Positions 1 through 8,481 of a stretch of DNA of 52,442 bases are shown in pieces. How positions within the stretch are numbered: position 1 is the stretch's first letter; the number at the start of each line of letters is the position of its first letter. Source of the stretch: Phenylobacterium sp. (GTDB taxonomy: Bacteria > Pseudomonadota > Alphaproteobacteria > Caulobacterales > Caulobacteraceae); contig NZ_SCTC01000006.1 of the NCBI RefSeq assembly GCF_004299445.1, positions 1 through 52,442 of the forward strand, written 5' to 3'. A program made the translations under genes and the position numbers. Below the pieces are notes generated by a model that was given only the letters and a program-made list of their open reading frames with translations, was not told the origin of the DNA and searched no databases.

Positions 1-276
1 AAGCCGGGTCAGCGCGACGTGTTGTTGGCGATCCTGCTCGACGGGACCGGCGCGATGCCGGGCTGCCTCAGCTACGTGCTGGCCAAGGACCCTACGAACC
101 CTGATGCGATCTGGATCACCGAGACCTGGGACAGCGCCGAGAGCCACAAGGCGTCGCTGCAGCTCCCGGCCGTCCAGAAGGCGATCGCCAAGGCCCGGCC
201 GCTGATCGCCGGCTTCGGAGAGCGTTTCGAGACGCAGCCCGTAGGGGGCGTTGGCATCGGGGGCCCCGCTGCGTAA
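1..276 (+). CDS. Antibiotic biosynthesis monooxygenase (ABM) domain protein, 5' partial
   Basis: The reading frame is open from base 1, so the start lies outside the window; a GTG at 19 is internal. The visible 91 residues begin KPGQRD and contain PGCLSYVLAKDP and a W-I-T-E-x-W segment, typical of the second half of the dimeric ferredoxin-like ABM fold (putative quinol monooxygenases of about 95-100 residues). Only the first 10 or so residues should be missing. ABM proteins are small cytoplasmic cofactor-independent oxygenases or stress proteins; the substrate cannot be told. It converges with the minus-strand chemotaxis gene that ends at 412. Confidence 0.8.
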   Translation, partial: KPGQRDVLLAILLDGTGAMPGCLSYVLAKDPTNPDAIWITETWDSAESHKASLQLPAVQKAIAKARPLIAGFGERFETQPVGGVGIGGPAA

Positions 277-411
277 CACGCTTACGATTTCTGATAATCT
301 TCCTTAGGCGCAAACCAGATGTATATCCATCCTGTCACCCCCACTGGCCATTTGGGCTCGTCGGCGGTGGAGCCCACCCTCCGATCGTCGGGCTCTTTCG
401 CGCTCGAGCCC
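277..411. other. Convergent intergenic spacer with weak hairpin
   Basis: This is a 135-base spacer between two convergent genes. A GAGCCC/GGGCTC inverted repeat at 370-395 followed by TTT could be a weak plus-strand terminator for the ABM gene. The loop is long (14 bases) and the T-run short, so support is weak. Nothing else is seen. Confidence 0.3.
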
Positions 412-2217
412 TCAAGCTGCACGGCGCCCGGATGACTCTCCGGCCGTCTTGAACCTCTCGACCAGCCGGCCGAGCTGCAGCGCTTCCTTGCGCAGGTTGT
501 GGCTGGCCGCAGTCGTTTCCTCGACCATGGCGGCGTTCTGCTGGGTGACCTGATCCATCTGGTTCACCGCCGTGTTGACCTCAGCAAGTCCCATCGACTG
601 CTCCTTGGCGGCCTGGGCGATGTCCTGCACCAGCGTCTCGATGCGCGAGAAGTCCGAAACCACGCTCGATAGCGCTTCGCCGACCTTGACCACGAGGCCC
701 ACGCCGCTCTGGACGCTGTCCGAGGCTTCGGCGATCAGGCCCTTGATCTCCTTGGCCGCGCTCGCGGAGCGCTGCGCCAGGGCCCGGACTTCCTGGGCGA
801 CCACGGCAAACCCGCGACCCGCCTCCCCGGCCCGCGCCGCTTCGACCCCGGCATTGAGGGCCAGCAGATTGGTCTGGAACGCGATCTCGTCGATCACCAC
901 GATAATCTGGGCGATCTGACGCGAAGATGCGTCGATCCGGCCCATGGCTTCGACGGCCTGCCCCGCGACCGTGCTGGAGTTCCCGACCGCCATGCGGCTA
1001 TGCGACATGGCTTCCTGCGCCTTGCCCGCATTGTCGGCAGTCTGGCGAATGGTCGCAGTCACTTGGTCCAGGGCGGCGGCGGTCTGCTCCAACCCTGCGG
1101 CCTGTTGCTCCGTTCGGCGCGAGAGATCGTCGGCCGCGGCGGAAATCTCACGGGCGCCCCCGTCGACGGCGCTCGCGCTGGTCACCACTTGCGAGATGGT
1201 CTCGTTCAGCGCGCGCAGCGAGCTATTGAAGTTCAGCCGCAGCTGCTCGAACTCGGGCGGGAAGGCCTGGGTGATGCCGTGGGTGAGGTCGCCGGCCGAC
1301 AGCGCGCGCAGACCGGCGTCGAGGGCATTGACGACCTTCTCACGCTCGCGGGCCTCCGCGGCTGTCAGTGCGTGCTGCGCCTCGCGCTCCTCCTGAGTGC
1401 GCGCATCGAGCTGCTCCTGCCGCTCGCGTGCGGCGCGACGCTCGAGCACGGCGTTGCGGAAGACCCCGACGGAACGTGCCATTTCGCCGATCTCATCGGG
1501 CCGCCCCTGGTGGGGCACATCCTGTTCGTAGTCGCCCTCGGCGAGCCGGCCCATGTAGCCCGCCATCCGCAGAACCGGCTTCACCACCTTGGCGCGCAGC
1601 GACGCGACCCCGCCGACCACGACGACGAGCATCAGAAGCGAAGTCACCCCCAGCAAGCCGAAGATCTGCAGCGTGATCGCGTTCGCCGACTTCACCTGGG
1701 CCTCGGCAAAGCTCAGCGACAGCTTCGAGAGATCGTCGACCACCTTGCGATGCGCCTGGTAGTGAACGCTCAGCGTATCGATCGCGGCGTTCATCGCTGC
1801 AACGTCACCCGCCTTCAGGGCGGGAAGGTACTGGTTGTCCATCACGGCCCAGAACTTCTGAACCTCGACGTCCGATCGATTCAGATCGGCTTGAATCTCG
1901 GGGGAGAGCGGGTTTTCCGACCAGTAGGCGCGTCGCGCGTCATATTCGCTGTGCAGCTTGGCGATCGTGGCCGCCAGCTCCTGGGGCTTGTCCAGTTCGT
2001 CTGGACCGCGGTGAGCCGTCAGGAGGGCTTCAACGAGGTAGAGTGGCGGCGGCAGGATGTCGGCAATCAGGGTCTGGGCTTCCGATTGCGCCTTCGAAAC
2101 GGGACCTCCTACGCGGAGTTCCAGCAATGAATAGACCGCGGCGCCGGTCGCCAGAACAAAGCCGCAGATAAGGAGGGTCGCAAAGAGGTTCAAAACCCCG
2201 CTGATCCGAATTGCCAT
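412..2217 (-). CDS. Methyl-accepting chemotaxis protein
   Basis: Transmembrane chemoreceptor feeding a CheW/CheA pathway. Order of parts: TM1 at about residues 8-30, a periplasmic helical sensor domain of about 150 residues with the motif [15 protein letters not shown]2 (a run rich in L, V and G), a HAMP domain with [14 protein letters not shown], and a long cytoplasmic coiled coil with the signalling hairpin ([21 protein letters not shown]). No C-terminal CheR-docking pentapeptide is evident. The ORF can be extended to 2250, but the ATG at 2217 is preceded by GAGGCAGCTC, a good ribosome site, so I chose 2217 (601 residues). The sensor domain closely resembles that of the second receptor at 39997-41793. 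The ligand is unknown. Confidence 0.95.
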   Translation of the reverse strand: MAIRISGVLNLFATLLICGFVLATGAAVYSLLELRVGGPVSKAQSEAQTLIADILPPPLYLVEALLTAHRGPDELDKPQELAATIAKLHSEYDARRAYWSENPLSPEIQADLNRSDVEVQKFWAVMDNQYLPALKAGDVAAMNAAIDTLSVHYQAHRKVVDDLSKLSLSFAEAQVKSANAITLQIFGLLGVTSLLMLVVVVGGVASLRAKVVKPVLRMAGYMGRLAEGDYEQDVPHQGRPDEIGEMARSVGVFRNAVLERRAARERQEQLDARTQEEREAQHALTAAEAREREKVVNALDAGLRALSAGDLTHGITQAFPPEFEQLRLNFNSSLRALNETISQVVTSASAVDGGAREISAAADDLSRRTEQQAAGLEQTAAALDQVTATIRQTADNAGKAQEAMSHSRMAVGNSSTVAGQAVEAMGRIDASSRQIAQIIVVIDEIAFQTNLLALNAGVEAARAGEAGRGFAVVAQEVRALAQRSASAAKEIKGLIAEASDSVQSGVGLVVKVGEALSSVVSDFSRIETLVQDIAQAAKEQSMGLAEVNTAVNQMDQVTQQNAAMVEETTAASHNLRKEALQLGRLVERFKTAGESSGRRAA

Positions 2218-2590
2218 GAGCTGCCTCGCGAAATTCCGCGGGCATCCCACGCCGCCAAGTCTTAATGTGTTTGGTAATGGTGCGCGAATTCGATGGCCTG
2301 CCTCACCGATCTGAGTAATTGAGTTATCTCCTGAGTTTCGCCGCGCACCCGCCCCGATCGAAGCGCTGAATTCTCCCTCTCAGCCCCCCATCTCGTCCCC
2401 GCTCCTGGGCCGCGATGAGATCGGCGACGAAGCCTCTCAGGTCTTCAAGCGCGTCCGGGTGGTGACGACGATCACGTACCGGCTCCGCTGGTCGCAACAG
2501 CCCTTGCACCCGGCGGGCTCACCGACTTGTCATGTGCATCCGAAACCCCATCTGTTAAGTAACTACTGTATCCTCCTCGGAGACCCGCCC
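2218..2590. other. Divergent intergenic region
   Basis: About 370 bases between the minus-strand chemoreceptor and the plus-strand exported protein. It must carry both promoters; no consensus pair is convincing. An AT-richer patch at 2560-2580 lies directly upstream of the ribosome site of the next gene. A 61-codon minus-strand ORF here (2324-2509) has no recognisable features and I do not call it a gene. Confidence 0.4.
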
Positions 2591-3082
2591 ATGCGCAGCC
2601 TCGTCGCCCTCTCGGCCGCCGCACTCCTCGCCAGCGCCGGAAGCGCCCTTGCCGCCCCCGCCTCGGTCAGCGTCAGCGTGGGGCCGGAACTGCAGAAGAA
2701 GTTCGACAAGACCTATGGCGTGCGCGAGGCCGAGCAGCTGACCGCAGATCTCCGCAAGTCGGTCGAAGACGCGCTCGCCAAGTCCACCGCGCACGACGGC
2801 GCCCGGATCGAGCTGATCCTCACGGACGTGAAGCCCAATCGTCCCACCTTCAAGCAGCTGGGCGATACGCCCGGCCTGTCGATGGAGAGCTTCGGGATCG
2901 GGGGCGCCAGCATCGAAGGTCGTATCGTGGCCGCCGACGGCCGCGAACAGCCGGTGAAATACAGCTGGTACGAGAGCGACATCACCCAGGCCTACGGCAA
3001 CTGGATCTGGCACGACGCCGAGTGGACTTTCGACCGCTTTGCGCGGCGCCTGGCCCGCGGCGAGGAAGTCGCCAAGCGCTGA
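2591..3082 (+). CDS. Exported protein of unknown function
   Basis: 163 residues. I do not recognise the family. The N-terminus is a standard Sec signal peptide (MRSLVALSAAALLASAGSALA, likely cut after ALA), so the mature protein of about 140 residues is periplasmic. The mature part is charged and soluble, with a central segment on both sides of a glycine-rich stretch (GIGGASIEGRI) and an aromatic C-terminal part (WYESD, GNWIWHDAEWTF) ending in arginine-rich helix. The ATG at 2591 is chosen because GGAG lies 8 bases upstream and the signal peptide starts there; the frame is open further upstream to 2459 without a supporting signal. It is followed by a strong terminator, so it is probably a single-gene transcript. 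Confidence 0.75.
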   Translation: MRSLVALSAAALLASAGSALAAPASVSVSVGPELQKKFDKTYGVREAEQLTADLRKSVEDALAKSTAHDGARIELILTDVKPNRPTFKQLGDTPGLSMESFGIGGASIEGRIVAADGREQPVKYSWYESDITQAYGNWIWHDAEWTFDRFARRLARGEEVAKR

Positions 3083-3109
3083 TCTGCCGGTCCATTGCTT
3101 GCGCTGAAC

Positions 3110-3144
3110 AACGGCGCGCGGTCTGATCGCCGCGCGCCGTTTTT
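3110..3144 (+). terminator. Rho-independent terminator
   Basis: Perfect 12-bp stem AACGGCGCGCGG / CCGCGCGCCGTT with an 8-base loop, followed by a T run (3140-3144). It lies 28 bases after the stop of the exported protein and directly before mazG, separating the two transcripts. Confidence 0.85.
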
Positions 3145-3164
3145 CATGCCCTGCCGAGTCCCCC

Positions 3165-3980
3165 ATGCCCCGCCCTGCCCCGTCCGCCGACCTGCGGCCC
3201 ATCGACCGGCTGCTGGAGATCATGGCGCGGCTGCGGTCGCCCGAGGACGGCTGCCCCTGGGACCTGGAGCAGACCTTCGCCACCATCGCGCCCTACACGA
3301 TCGAGGAAGCCTATGAGGTGGCCGACGCCATTGAGCGCGGCGATCCGGGCGACCTGAAGGACGAACTGGGCGACCTGCTCTTTCAGGTGGTTTTCCACGC
3401 CCGCATGGCCGAGGAGCAAGGCGACTTCGCCTTCGACGACGTGGTCCGGGCGATCAACGACAAGATGGTCCGCCGCCACCCCCACGTCTTCGCCGACGAG
3501 ACCTACGCCGACCTTGACGCCCAGAAGGTGGGTTGGGAGCAGCTGAAGGCCGCCGAACGCGCGGGCAAGGGCAAGGCTGCAAGCCTGCTGGACGACGTGC
3601 CCGTGGGGCTGCCCGGCCTCACCCGCGCGGTGAAGCTCTCCAAGCGCGCCGCGGGCGTCGGCTTTGTCTGGCCCACCGTCCAGGACGTCGTAAAGAAGCT
3701 GCACGAGGAGGTCGGCGAAATGCTGGCCGAGATCGAGGCCGGCGACCTGGAGAAGGCGCGGAACGAGATCGGCGACGTCCTCTTCGTCGTGGCCAACCTG
3801 GCCCGCACTCTCGACGTCGATCCGGAGGACGCCGTGCGGTACACGAACGCCAAGTTCGTGCGCCGCTTCAAGTACATCGAAGCGAAACTTGCGGAACGTG
3901 GCAAGACGCCGGACCAGTCCGATCTCGCCGAGATGGATGCCCTCTGGGATGAAGCGAAAGCCGTCGAGCGGGCCGACTGA
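3165..3980 (+). CDS. mazG: Nucleoside triphosphate pyrophosphohydrolase MazG
   Basis: Cytoplasmic all-alpha NTP-PPase that hydrolyses NTPs/dNTPs to NMP and pyrophosphate, a house-cleaning role and a modulator of stress nucleotides. 271 residues, the normal length for the two-domain form. Both MazG repeats are visible: the first with CPWD near residue 31 and the metal-binding pattern EEAYEVADAIE then ELGDLLFQ, the second with EEVGEMLAEIE then EIGDVLFVVANLAR at about residues 185-215. The ATG start lies just after the terminator of the preceding gene. In related bacteria mazG sits near hflX, as here. Confidence 0.97.
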   Translation: MPRPAPSADLRPIDRLLEIMARLRSPEDGCPWDLEQTFATIAPYTIEEAYEVADAIERGDPGDLKDELGDLLFQVVFHARMAEEQGDFAFDDVVRAINDKMVRRHPHVFADETYADLDAQKVGWEQLKAAERAGKGKAASLLDDVPVGLPGLTRAVKLSKRAAGVGFVWPTVQDVVKKLHEEVGEMLAEIEAGDLEKARNEIGDVLFVVANLARTLDVDPEDAVRYTNAKFVRRFKYIEAKLAERGKTPDQSDLAEMDALWDEAKAVERAD

Positions 3981-3995
3981 ACGGCGGCGCCCCTA

Positions 3996-4019
3996 TTTTG
4001 CAATTTGATAATTGCAAAA
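3996..4019. promoter_or_regulatory. AT-rich perfect palindrome, possible operator
   Basis: TTTTGCAATT, four-base spacer TGAT, AATTGCAAAA: perfect 10-bp arms. It stands out in very GC-rich surroundings and lies between mazG (stop 3980) and the membrane protein at 4063. A GATAAT inside it could be a -10 element, so a bound repressor would block the promoter. There is no T tract after it, which argues against a terminator. A second short inverted repeat AGGGG/CCCCT follows at 4033-4048. Confidence 0.5.
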
Positions 4020-4062
4020 AGGCCTGCGAGGCAGGGGCATCGTCCCCTAGCATGAGCCCCGC

Positions 4063-4578
4063 ATGACCCACGCCCTGTCTCGCAAACTCGCCGGCGCTGC
4101 GTGTATCGCGGGCGGCGCCCTGCGACTGGTCGCGCCCTCGGCGCAGGACCTTGAGCCCGAGGCTGCCCAGCTCGTGTACCTGACCGTCGACGCCCTTTTG
4201 CTCCTGGGGCTGGTCGGACTCTACGGCCTGTCGGCCGACTGGCTCGGGCGACTGGGACTCGCAGGTTTCGCTGTGGCGGTCGTCGCGATCTGCATCATTC
4301 GATCTCAGGGCGCCGTCGGCGCATGGGCCTATCCGGTCGGCTCCGGCCTGCTCGGAGCTGCTATGGCGGTGATCGGGGGCTTGGGGTTGAGGCGTCGGGT
4401 TCACGGACGACTGGCGCCCGCGGCGTGGATTACGGCGTTCGCTGTGGGCGCGATCGCATCCGCCCTGGCGAGTGGCGTCATGATGATGGCGGCCGGCATC
4501 ATCTTTGGACTGGGCTTCGTGTTCGCCGGTTGCAGCCTCCTGGCGCCGCCGCGTGATCAGCGTCCGACGGAGGCCTGA
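4063..4578 (+). CDS. Small multi-pass membrane protein of unknown function
   Basis: 171 residues, not recognised. Hydrophobicity suggests four to five transmembrane helices at about residues 10-25, 38-57, 65-82, 90-108 and 122-155, with short loops and an arginine-containing loop (GLRRRVHG) near residue 110. The C-terminus [10 protein letters not shown] is hydrophilic. The last 22 bases overlap the 3' end of hflX on the other strand. The leader contains the palindrome at 3996-4019, suggesting control by a dedicated repressor. Function cannot be inferred from context. Confidence 0.75.
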   Translation: MTHALSRKLAGAACIAGGALRLVAPSAQDLEPEAAQLVYLTVDALLLLGLVGLYGLSADWLGRLGLAGFAVAVVAICIIRSQGAVGAWAYPVGSGLLGAAMAVIGGLGLRRRVHGRLAPAAWITAFAVGAIASALASGVMMMAAGIIFGLGFVFAGCSLLAPPRDQRPTEA

Positions 4579-5873
4579 GGAAAGAGCTGCTCGAACTGGC
4601 CCAGCGCCTGGGCGGTCAGGCTCACCGACAGGCGCACCCTCCCGTCCTCGCCGTCTTCGCGCTCGATCACCCGGCCATGGCTGTAGAGCCAGGCGATCGC
4701 AGCGCCCTCGCCCGGCGGCGTGACGACATCCACCGGCGGCGCCTCATCCACCAGACCGGCGACGGCGGCGAGCAAGGCGGCGCACCCCTCCCCGGTCACT
4801 GCCGAGACCACGACGGCCGGCGGATGCGCCCGACGAGCGTCGCGGAGCACTTCCTCGCGCAGGTCGTCGGGCAGCAGGTCGGCCTTGTTCCAGACCTCCA
4901 GGATGCGGCGCTCGTCCATGTCGACTTCGAGCCGCTGCAGCACGCTGCGGACGTCGGCGGCCTGGGCCTCCGTCTCCTCGCTGGCGATGTCGCGGACGTG
5001 CAGCACCACGTCGGCCTCGCGCACCTCCTCCAGCGTGGCGCGGAACGCCTCGACCAGTTCGTGCGGCAGGTCCGAGATGAAGCCCACGGTGTCCGACAGG
5101 ATGGCCGGCCGGCCATCGGGCAGCTTCAGGGACCGCAGCGTCGGGTCCAGGGTCGCGAACAGCATGTCCTCGGCCAGCACCTTGGCCTCGGTCAGCCGGT
5201 TGAACAGCGTGGACTTGCCGGCGTTCGTGTAGCCCACCAGCGCCACGCTGGGGAACGGAACCCGCCGGCGAGCCGATCGCTGCAGGGTCCGGGTGCGGCG
5301 CACCTCGACCAGCTCACGCTTCAGCTTGCCGATCTTGTCGGCGATCAGCCGCCGGTCGGTCTCGATCTGGGTTTCGCCGGGACCGCCCATGACCCCGAAG
5401 CCGCCGCGCTGGCGCTCCAGGTGCGTCCAGGTGCGCACCAGTCGAGACCGTTCGTAGGTCAGCCGGGCCAGCTCGACCTGGAGCCGCCCTTCCCGCGTGC
5501 GGGCGCGCCGGGCGAAGATCTCGAGGATCAGGCCCGTGCGATCGATCACCTTGGCCTTTAGCGCCTTCTCGAGATTGCGTTGCTGCACCGGCGTCAGGGC
5601 GTCGTCGATGATGACGACGTCCAGTTCCTCCACCTCCACGATGGTGGCGAGTTCCTGCACCTTGCCCGACCCGAACAGGGTGGCGGGCGTCAGCTTGCGC
5701 AAGACAACGACCATCGTCTCGCGCACCTCGAGATCGAGGGCGCGGGCGAGGCCGGCGGCCTCTTCCAGCCGGGCCTCGGGATGGCGCGCGGAGCCGCGGC
5801 CTTCCCGATCCGGGTGGATGACCAGGGCGCCCTGGACGGGCGCCTCACGGTCTACAGATTTTGAACTGCTCAA
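4557..5873 (-). CDS. hflX: GTPase HflX
   Basis: Ribosome-associated GTPase of the Obg-HflX group that splits stalled or stress-inactivated 70S ribosomes. 438 residues. The N-terminal HflX domain includes FGSGKVQEL and the glycine-rich linker (GGPGETQIE), followed by the G domain with G1 [10 protein letters not shown]3 DTVGF and G4 NKAD. The frame opens with TTG at 5873, which overlaps the hfq stop (TTGA), implying translational coupling; internal starts further in would remove conserved N-terminal sequence. hfq-hflX adjacency is typical of proteobacteria. Its 3' end overlaps the convergent membrane protein gene by 22 bases. Confidence 0.95.
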   Translation of the reverse strand: MSSSKSVDREAPVQGALVIHPDREGRGSARHPEARLEEAAGLARALDLEVRETMVVVLRKLTPATLFGSGKVQELATIVEVEELDVVIIDDALTPVQQRNLEKALKAKVIDRTGLILEIFARRARTREGRLQVELARLTYERSRLVRTWTHLERQRGGFGVMGGPGETQIETDRRLIADKIGKLKRELVEVRRTRTLQRSARRRVPFPSVALVGYTNAGKSTLFNRLTEAKVLAEDMLFATLDPTLRSLKLPDGRPAILSDTVGFISDLPHELVEAFRATLEEVREADVVLHVRDIASEETEAQAADVRSVLQRLEVDMDERRILEVWNKADLLPDDLREEVLRDARRAHPPAVVVSAVTGEGCAALLAAVAGLVDEAPPVDVVTPPGEGAAIAWLYSHGRVIEREDGEDGRVRLSVSLTAQALGQFEQLFPQASVGR

Positions 5874-6115
5874 TCGGCCTCGTCGTCGGCCGGCTCATAA
5901 AGCTGAACAGGCTGAGCCGGCATGATGGTGGAGATGGCGTGCTTGTAGACGAGCTGGGATTGCCCGTCCCTGCGAAGCAGAACGCAGAAGTTGTCAAACC
6001 AGCTCACCACACCCTGCAATTTCACGCCGTTCACCAGGAAGATGGTGAGGGGCGTCTTGGACTTCCGCACGCTGTTGAGGAAGGTGTCCTGCAGGTTTTG
6101 TTTCTTGTCACTCAC
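5870..6115 (-). CDS. hfq: RNA chaperone Hfq
   Basis: Hexameric Sm-like protein that pairs small RNAs with mRNAs. 81 residues starting [10 protein letters not shown] (GTG at 6115). Sm1 ([20 protein letters not shown]) and Sm2 with the YKHAISTI motif are intact, and the C-terminal tail is short and acidic as in other alphaproteobacteria. The frame could be extended to a GTG at 6160, but the family starts at the internal GTG, which has AGGCGGAAAG upstream. A GGGCGG-CCTT-CCGCCC hairpin lies 25-40 bases upstream of the start. It follows dat in the same direction and overlaps hflX. Confidence 0.97.
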   Translation of the reverse strand: MSDKKQNLQDTFLNSVRKSKTPLTIFLVNGVKLQGVVSWFDNFCVLLRRDGQSQLVYKHAISTIMPAQPVQLYEPADDEAD

Positions 6116-6214
6116 GGCTTTCCGCCTTTTCGTTTTGATCGGGCGGAAGGCCGCCCACACACAGGTTCAGGCTATGCCGCAAATCGCGGCAGTTTCAATC
6201 GCAGGTTTTTGACG

Positions 6215-7078
6215 TCAGACCGCGGTAGCCTTCGCGCGCTCGATATAGAGGCGCCGAAGCTCCATCGCCACGGGTCCCGGCGAGCCGCCCCCGATCGTCT
6301 TGCCATCCACCGCCACGACGGGGAGCACCAGGCTGCCCGCGCCCGTGATGAAGGCCTCCTTGGCCGCCAACGCCTCCTCCAGCGTGAATGGCCGCTCTTC
6401 GACCTTAAGCCCAGCCTCCCGGGCCACGTCGAGCAGGGTCAGTCGGGTGACGCCCCGCAGGATGTTGGCCTGTGTGTCGCGGGTACGGAGCACGCCGTCG
6501 CCGTCGACGATCCAGGCGTTGGACGACGCGCCCTCGGTGACCAGGCCCAGCTCGTCCACGAACCAGGCCTCCACGGCCCCGGCCTCGCGCGCCTTCTGCT
6601 TGGCCAGCGCGTTGGGCAGCAGGCCGACGGTCTTGATGTCGCAGCGGCCCCAGCGGTTCTCGGGCGTGGTCACCACGGCCACGCCCTTGGCGGCCCGCGC
6701 CTCGGTGGCGGCGCGGTCCACGCGGCTGACGGTGACCACGACGGCCGGCGCCACGGGTTCGGTCGGGAACGCGTGATCGCGCCGCGCCACGCCGCGGCTG
6801 ATCTGCAGATAGACCAGGCCCTCACGGATGCGGTTGCGGCGCACGGCTTCCTTCAGGACCACGGTAAGCGCCGCGCGGCTCATCGGCATGTCGATCGACA
6901 GCTCGGCGAGGCTGCGTTCCAGCCGGGCGAAGTGGCCCTCGGGGTCGGCCAGCTTGCCGTCGAACAGGGCCCAGACCTCGTAGACCGCGTCGGCCAGCTG
7001 ATAACCCCGGTCCTCGATGTGGACCATGGCGTCGGCCTTCGGCACGAAACGGCCGTTCACGTAGGCGATGCGCGACAC
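6215..7078 (-). CDS. dat: D-amino-acid transaminase (class IV)
   Basis: PLP enzyme of fold type IV that exchanges amino groups between D-amino acids and 2-oxo acids, for example D-alanine to D-glutamate. 287 residues, the family's usual size. Visible motifs: IEDRGYQLADAVYEV near residue 21, RCDIKTVGLLPNALAKQ with the PLP lysine near residue 146, and EGASSNAWIV near residue 180. Branched-chain or aminodeoxychorismate lyase relatives are possible, but the CDIK context fits Dat best. It starts 3 bases after the ntrX stop, so it is in the ntr operon. Confidence 0.9.
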   Translation of the reverse strand: MSRIAYVNGRFVPKADAMVHIEDRGYQLADAVYEVWALFDGKLADPEGHFARLERSLAELSIDMPMSRAALTVVLKEAVRRNRIREGLVYLQISRGVARRDHAFPTEPVAPAVVVTVSRVDRAATEARAAKGVAVVTTPENRWGRCDIKTVGLLPNALAKQKAREAGAVEAWFVDELGLVTEGASSNAWIVDGDGVLRTRDTQANILRGVTRLTLLDVAREAGLKVEERPFTLEEALAAKEAFITGAGSLVLPVVAVDGKTIGGGSPGPVAMELRRLYIERAKATAV

Positions 7079-7081
7079 GAT

Positions 7082-8473
7082 CTAGACCTCTTCGGATTCC
7101 AGCGCCCGGGCGCCCGATAGGCCCAGCGACTTCAGCTTACGGTGCAGCGCTGAGCGTTCCATGCCGATGAAGGCTGCAGTCCGCGAGATATTGCCCGAGA
7201 ACCGGAGCATCTGGGCGTTGAGATACTCGCGCTCGAACACTTCGCGGGCCTCGCGCAGCGGCAGCGCGATGATACGCTCGGCCCCCAGCGAGGTCGCGTT
7301 GTCGTTCACCGAGGCCTCGGGCGGCAGCATGTCGGCGGTGATCGGGTCGGCCGGCGAACCCGAGGCCAGGATCAGCATCCGCTCCACGTTGTTCTTCAGC
7401 TGCCGCAGGTTGCCCGGCCAGGCGCGCACCTGGAGCATCGCCAGCGCGTCGTCCGACAGCTTGCGGCGCGACATGCCCGACGCCTCGCAGATGCGTTCGA
7501 TGAAATCCTCGATCAGTTCGGGGATGTCCTCGCGCCGCTCGCTCAGCCCCGGCACGTTCACCGGCACCACGTTCAGCCGGTGGAACAGGTCCTCGCGGAA
7601 CCGGCCGGCCGAAATCTCCTCGCGCAGGTCCTTCGACGTCGACGAAATCACGCGCACATCGACCTGCACGTCCTGGTCCCCGCCGACCCGCCGGAACCGC
7701 TGCTCGACCAGCACCCGCAGGATCCGCCCCTGGGTCTCGCGCGGCATGTCCGCGGCTTCGTCCAGGTAGAGCGTGCCGCCGTGGGCGCGCTCGAACACGC
7801 CGATCTTGGCGGGGCGGTTGTCGGCCCCCTCCTCGCCGAACAGCTCGATGTCCATGCGCTCGGGCGTCATGCCGGCGGCGCTGATGGGCACGAACTCGTT
7901 GCGCGCGCGGATACTGGCGGCGTGGATCAGGCGGGCGACGGTCTCCTTGCCGGCGCCTGCCGGTCCCGAGATCAGCACCCGGCTGTTGGCGCCCGCCAGT
8001 TTGGCGATCATCTGGCGCAGCTGCTGGGCGGCCATCGACTTGCCCAGCAGGCCCTCGGGGGCGATCGCCTGGGTGCGAAGCCGCCGGTTCTCGCGCTTCA
8101 GGTTCGCCGTCTCCAGCGCCCGCTCGACCACCAGGATCAGGCGATCCGACTTGAACGGCTTCTCCAGGAACTCGTAGGCGCCGCGCTTGATGGCGCTGAC
8201 GGCGGTTTCGATGTTGCCGTGGCCCGAGATCATGATGACCGGCAGGTCGGCGTCCAGCCCCTTGACCATGTCCAGCAGCTCAAGCCCGTCCATGCCGCCG
8301 CCGGACATCCAGATGTCCAGGATCAGCAAGGCGGGCTTGCGCGCGCGGATGGCCGCCAGCGCGCTTTCGCCGTCGTTGGCGGTGCGCACGTCATAGCCTT
8401 CGTCGGTCAGGATGCCGGCGACCAGCTCGCGGATGTCGGCCTCGTCGTCGACCACAAGAACGTCAGACGCCAT
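7082..8473 (-). CDS. ntrX: Nitrogen assimilation response regulator NtrX
   Basis: Output partner of NtrY. 463 residues: receiver domain (1-120) with phospho-acceptor Asp53 and Lys105, AAA+ domain (about 140-375) with Walker A GPAGAGKE at 170-177 and Walker B-like TLYLDEAADM, and a Fis-type helix-turn-helix at the C-terminus (GNISRTAAFIGMERSALHRKL). The GAFTGA loop that contacts sigma-54 is absent; the segment reads LFGEEGADNRPAKIG. Walker A is also off the usual GESGTGKE. So it probably does not act as a classical sigma-54 activator. It lies 8 bases after ntrY. Confidence 0.95.
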   Translation of the reverse strand: MASDVLVVDDEADIRELVAGILTDEGYDVRTANDGESALAAIRARKPALLILDIWMSGGGMDGLELLDMVKGLDADLPVIMISGHGNIETAVSAIKRGAYEFLEKPFKSDRLILVVERALETANLKRENRRLRTQAIAPEGLLGKSMAAQQLRQMIAKLAGANSRVLISGPAGAGKETVARLIHAASIRARNEFVPISAAGMTPERMDIELFGEEGADNRPAKIGVFERAHGGTLYLDEAADMPRETQGRILRVLVEQRFRRVGGDQDVQVDVRVISSTSKDLREEISAGRFREDLFHRLNVVPVNVPGLSERREDIPELIEDFIERICEASGMSRRKLSDDALAMLQVRAWPGNLRQLKNNVERMLILASGSPADPITADMLPPEASVNDNATSLGAERIIALPLREAREVFEREYLNAQMLRFSGNISRTAAFIGMERSALHRKLKSLGLSGARALESEEV

Positions 8474-8481
8474 TCTTCACC

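Noticed and set aside
2324..2509. 61-codon minus-strand ORF in the divergent region
   Set aside because: No ribosome site, no recognisable motif, and it lies between two genes whose promoters must be there. A gene remnant cannot be excluded.
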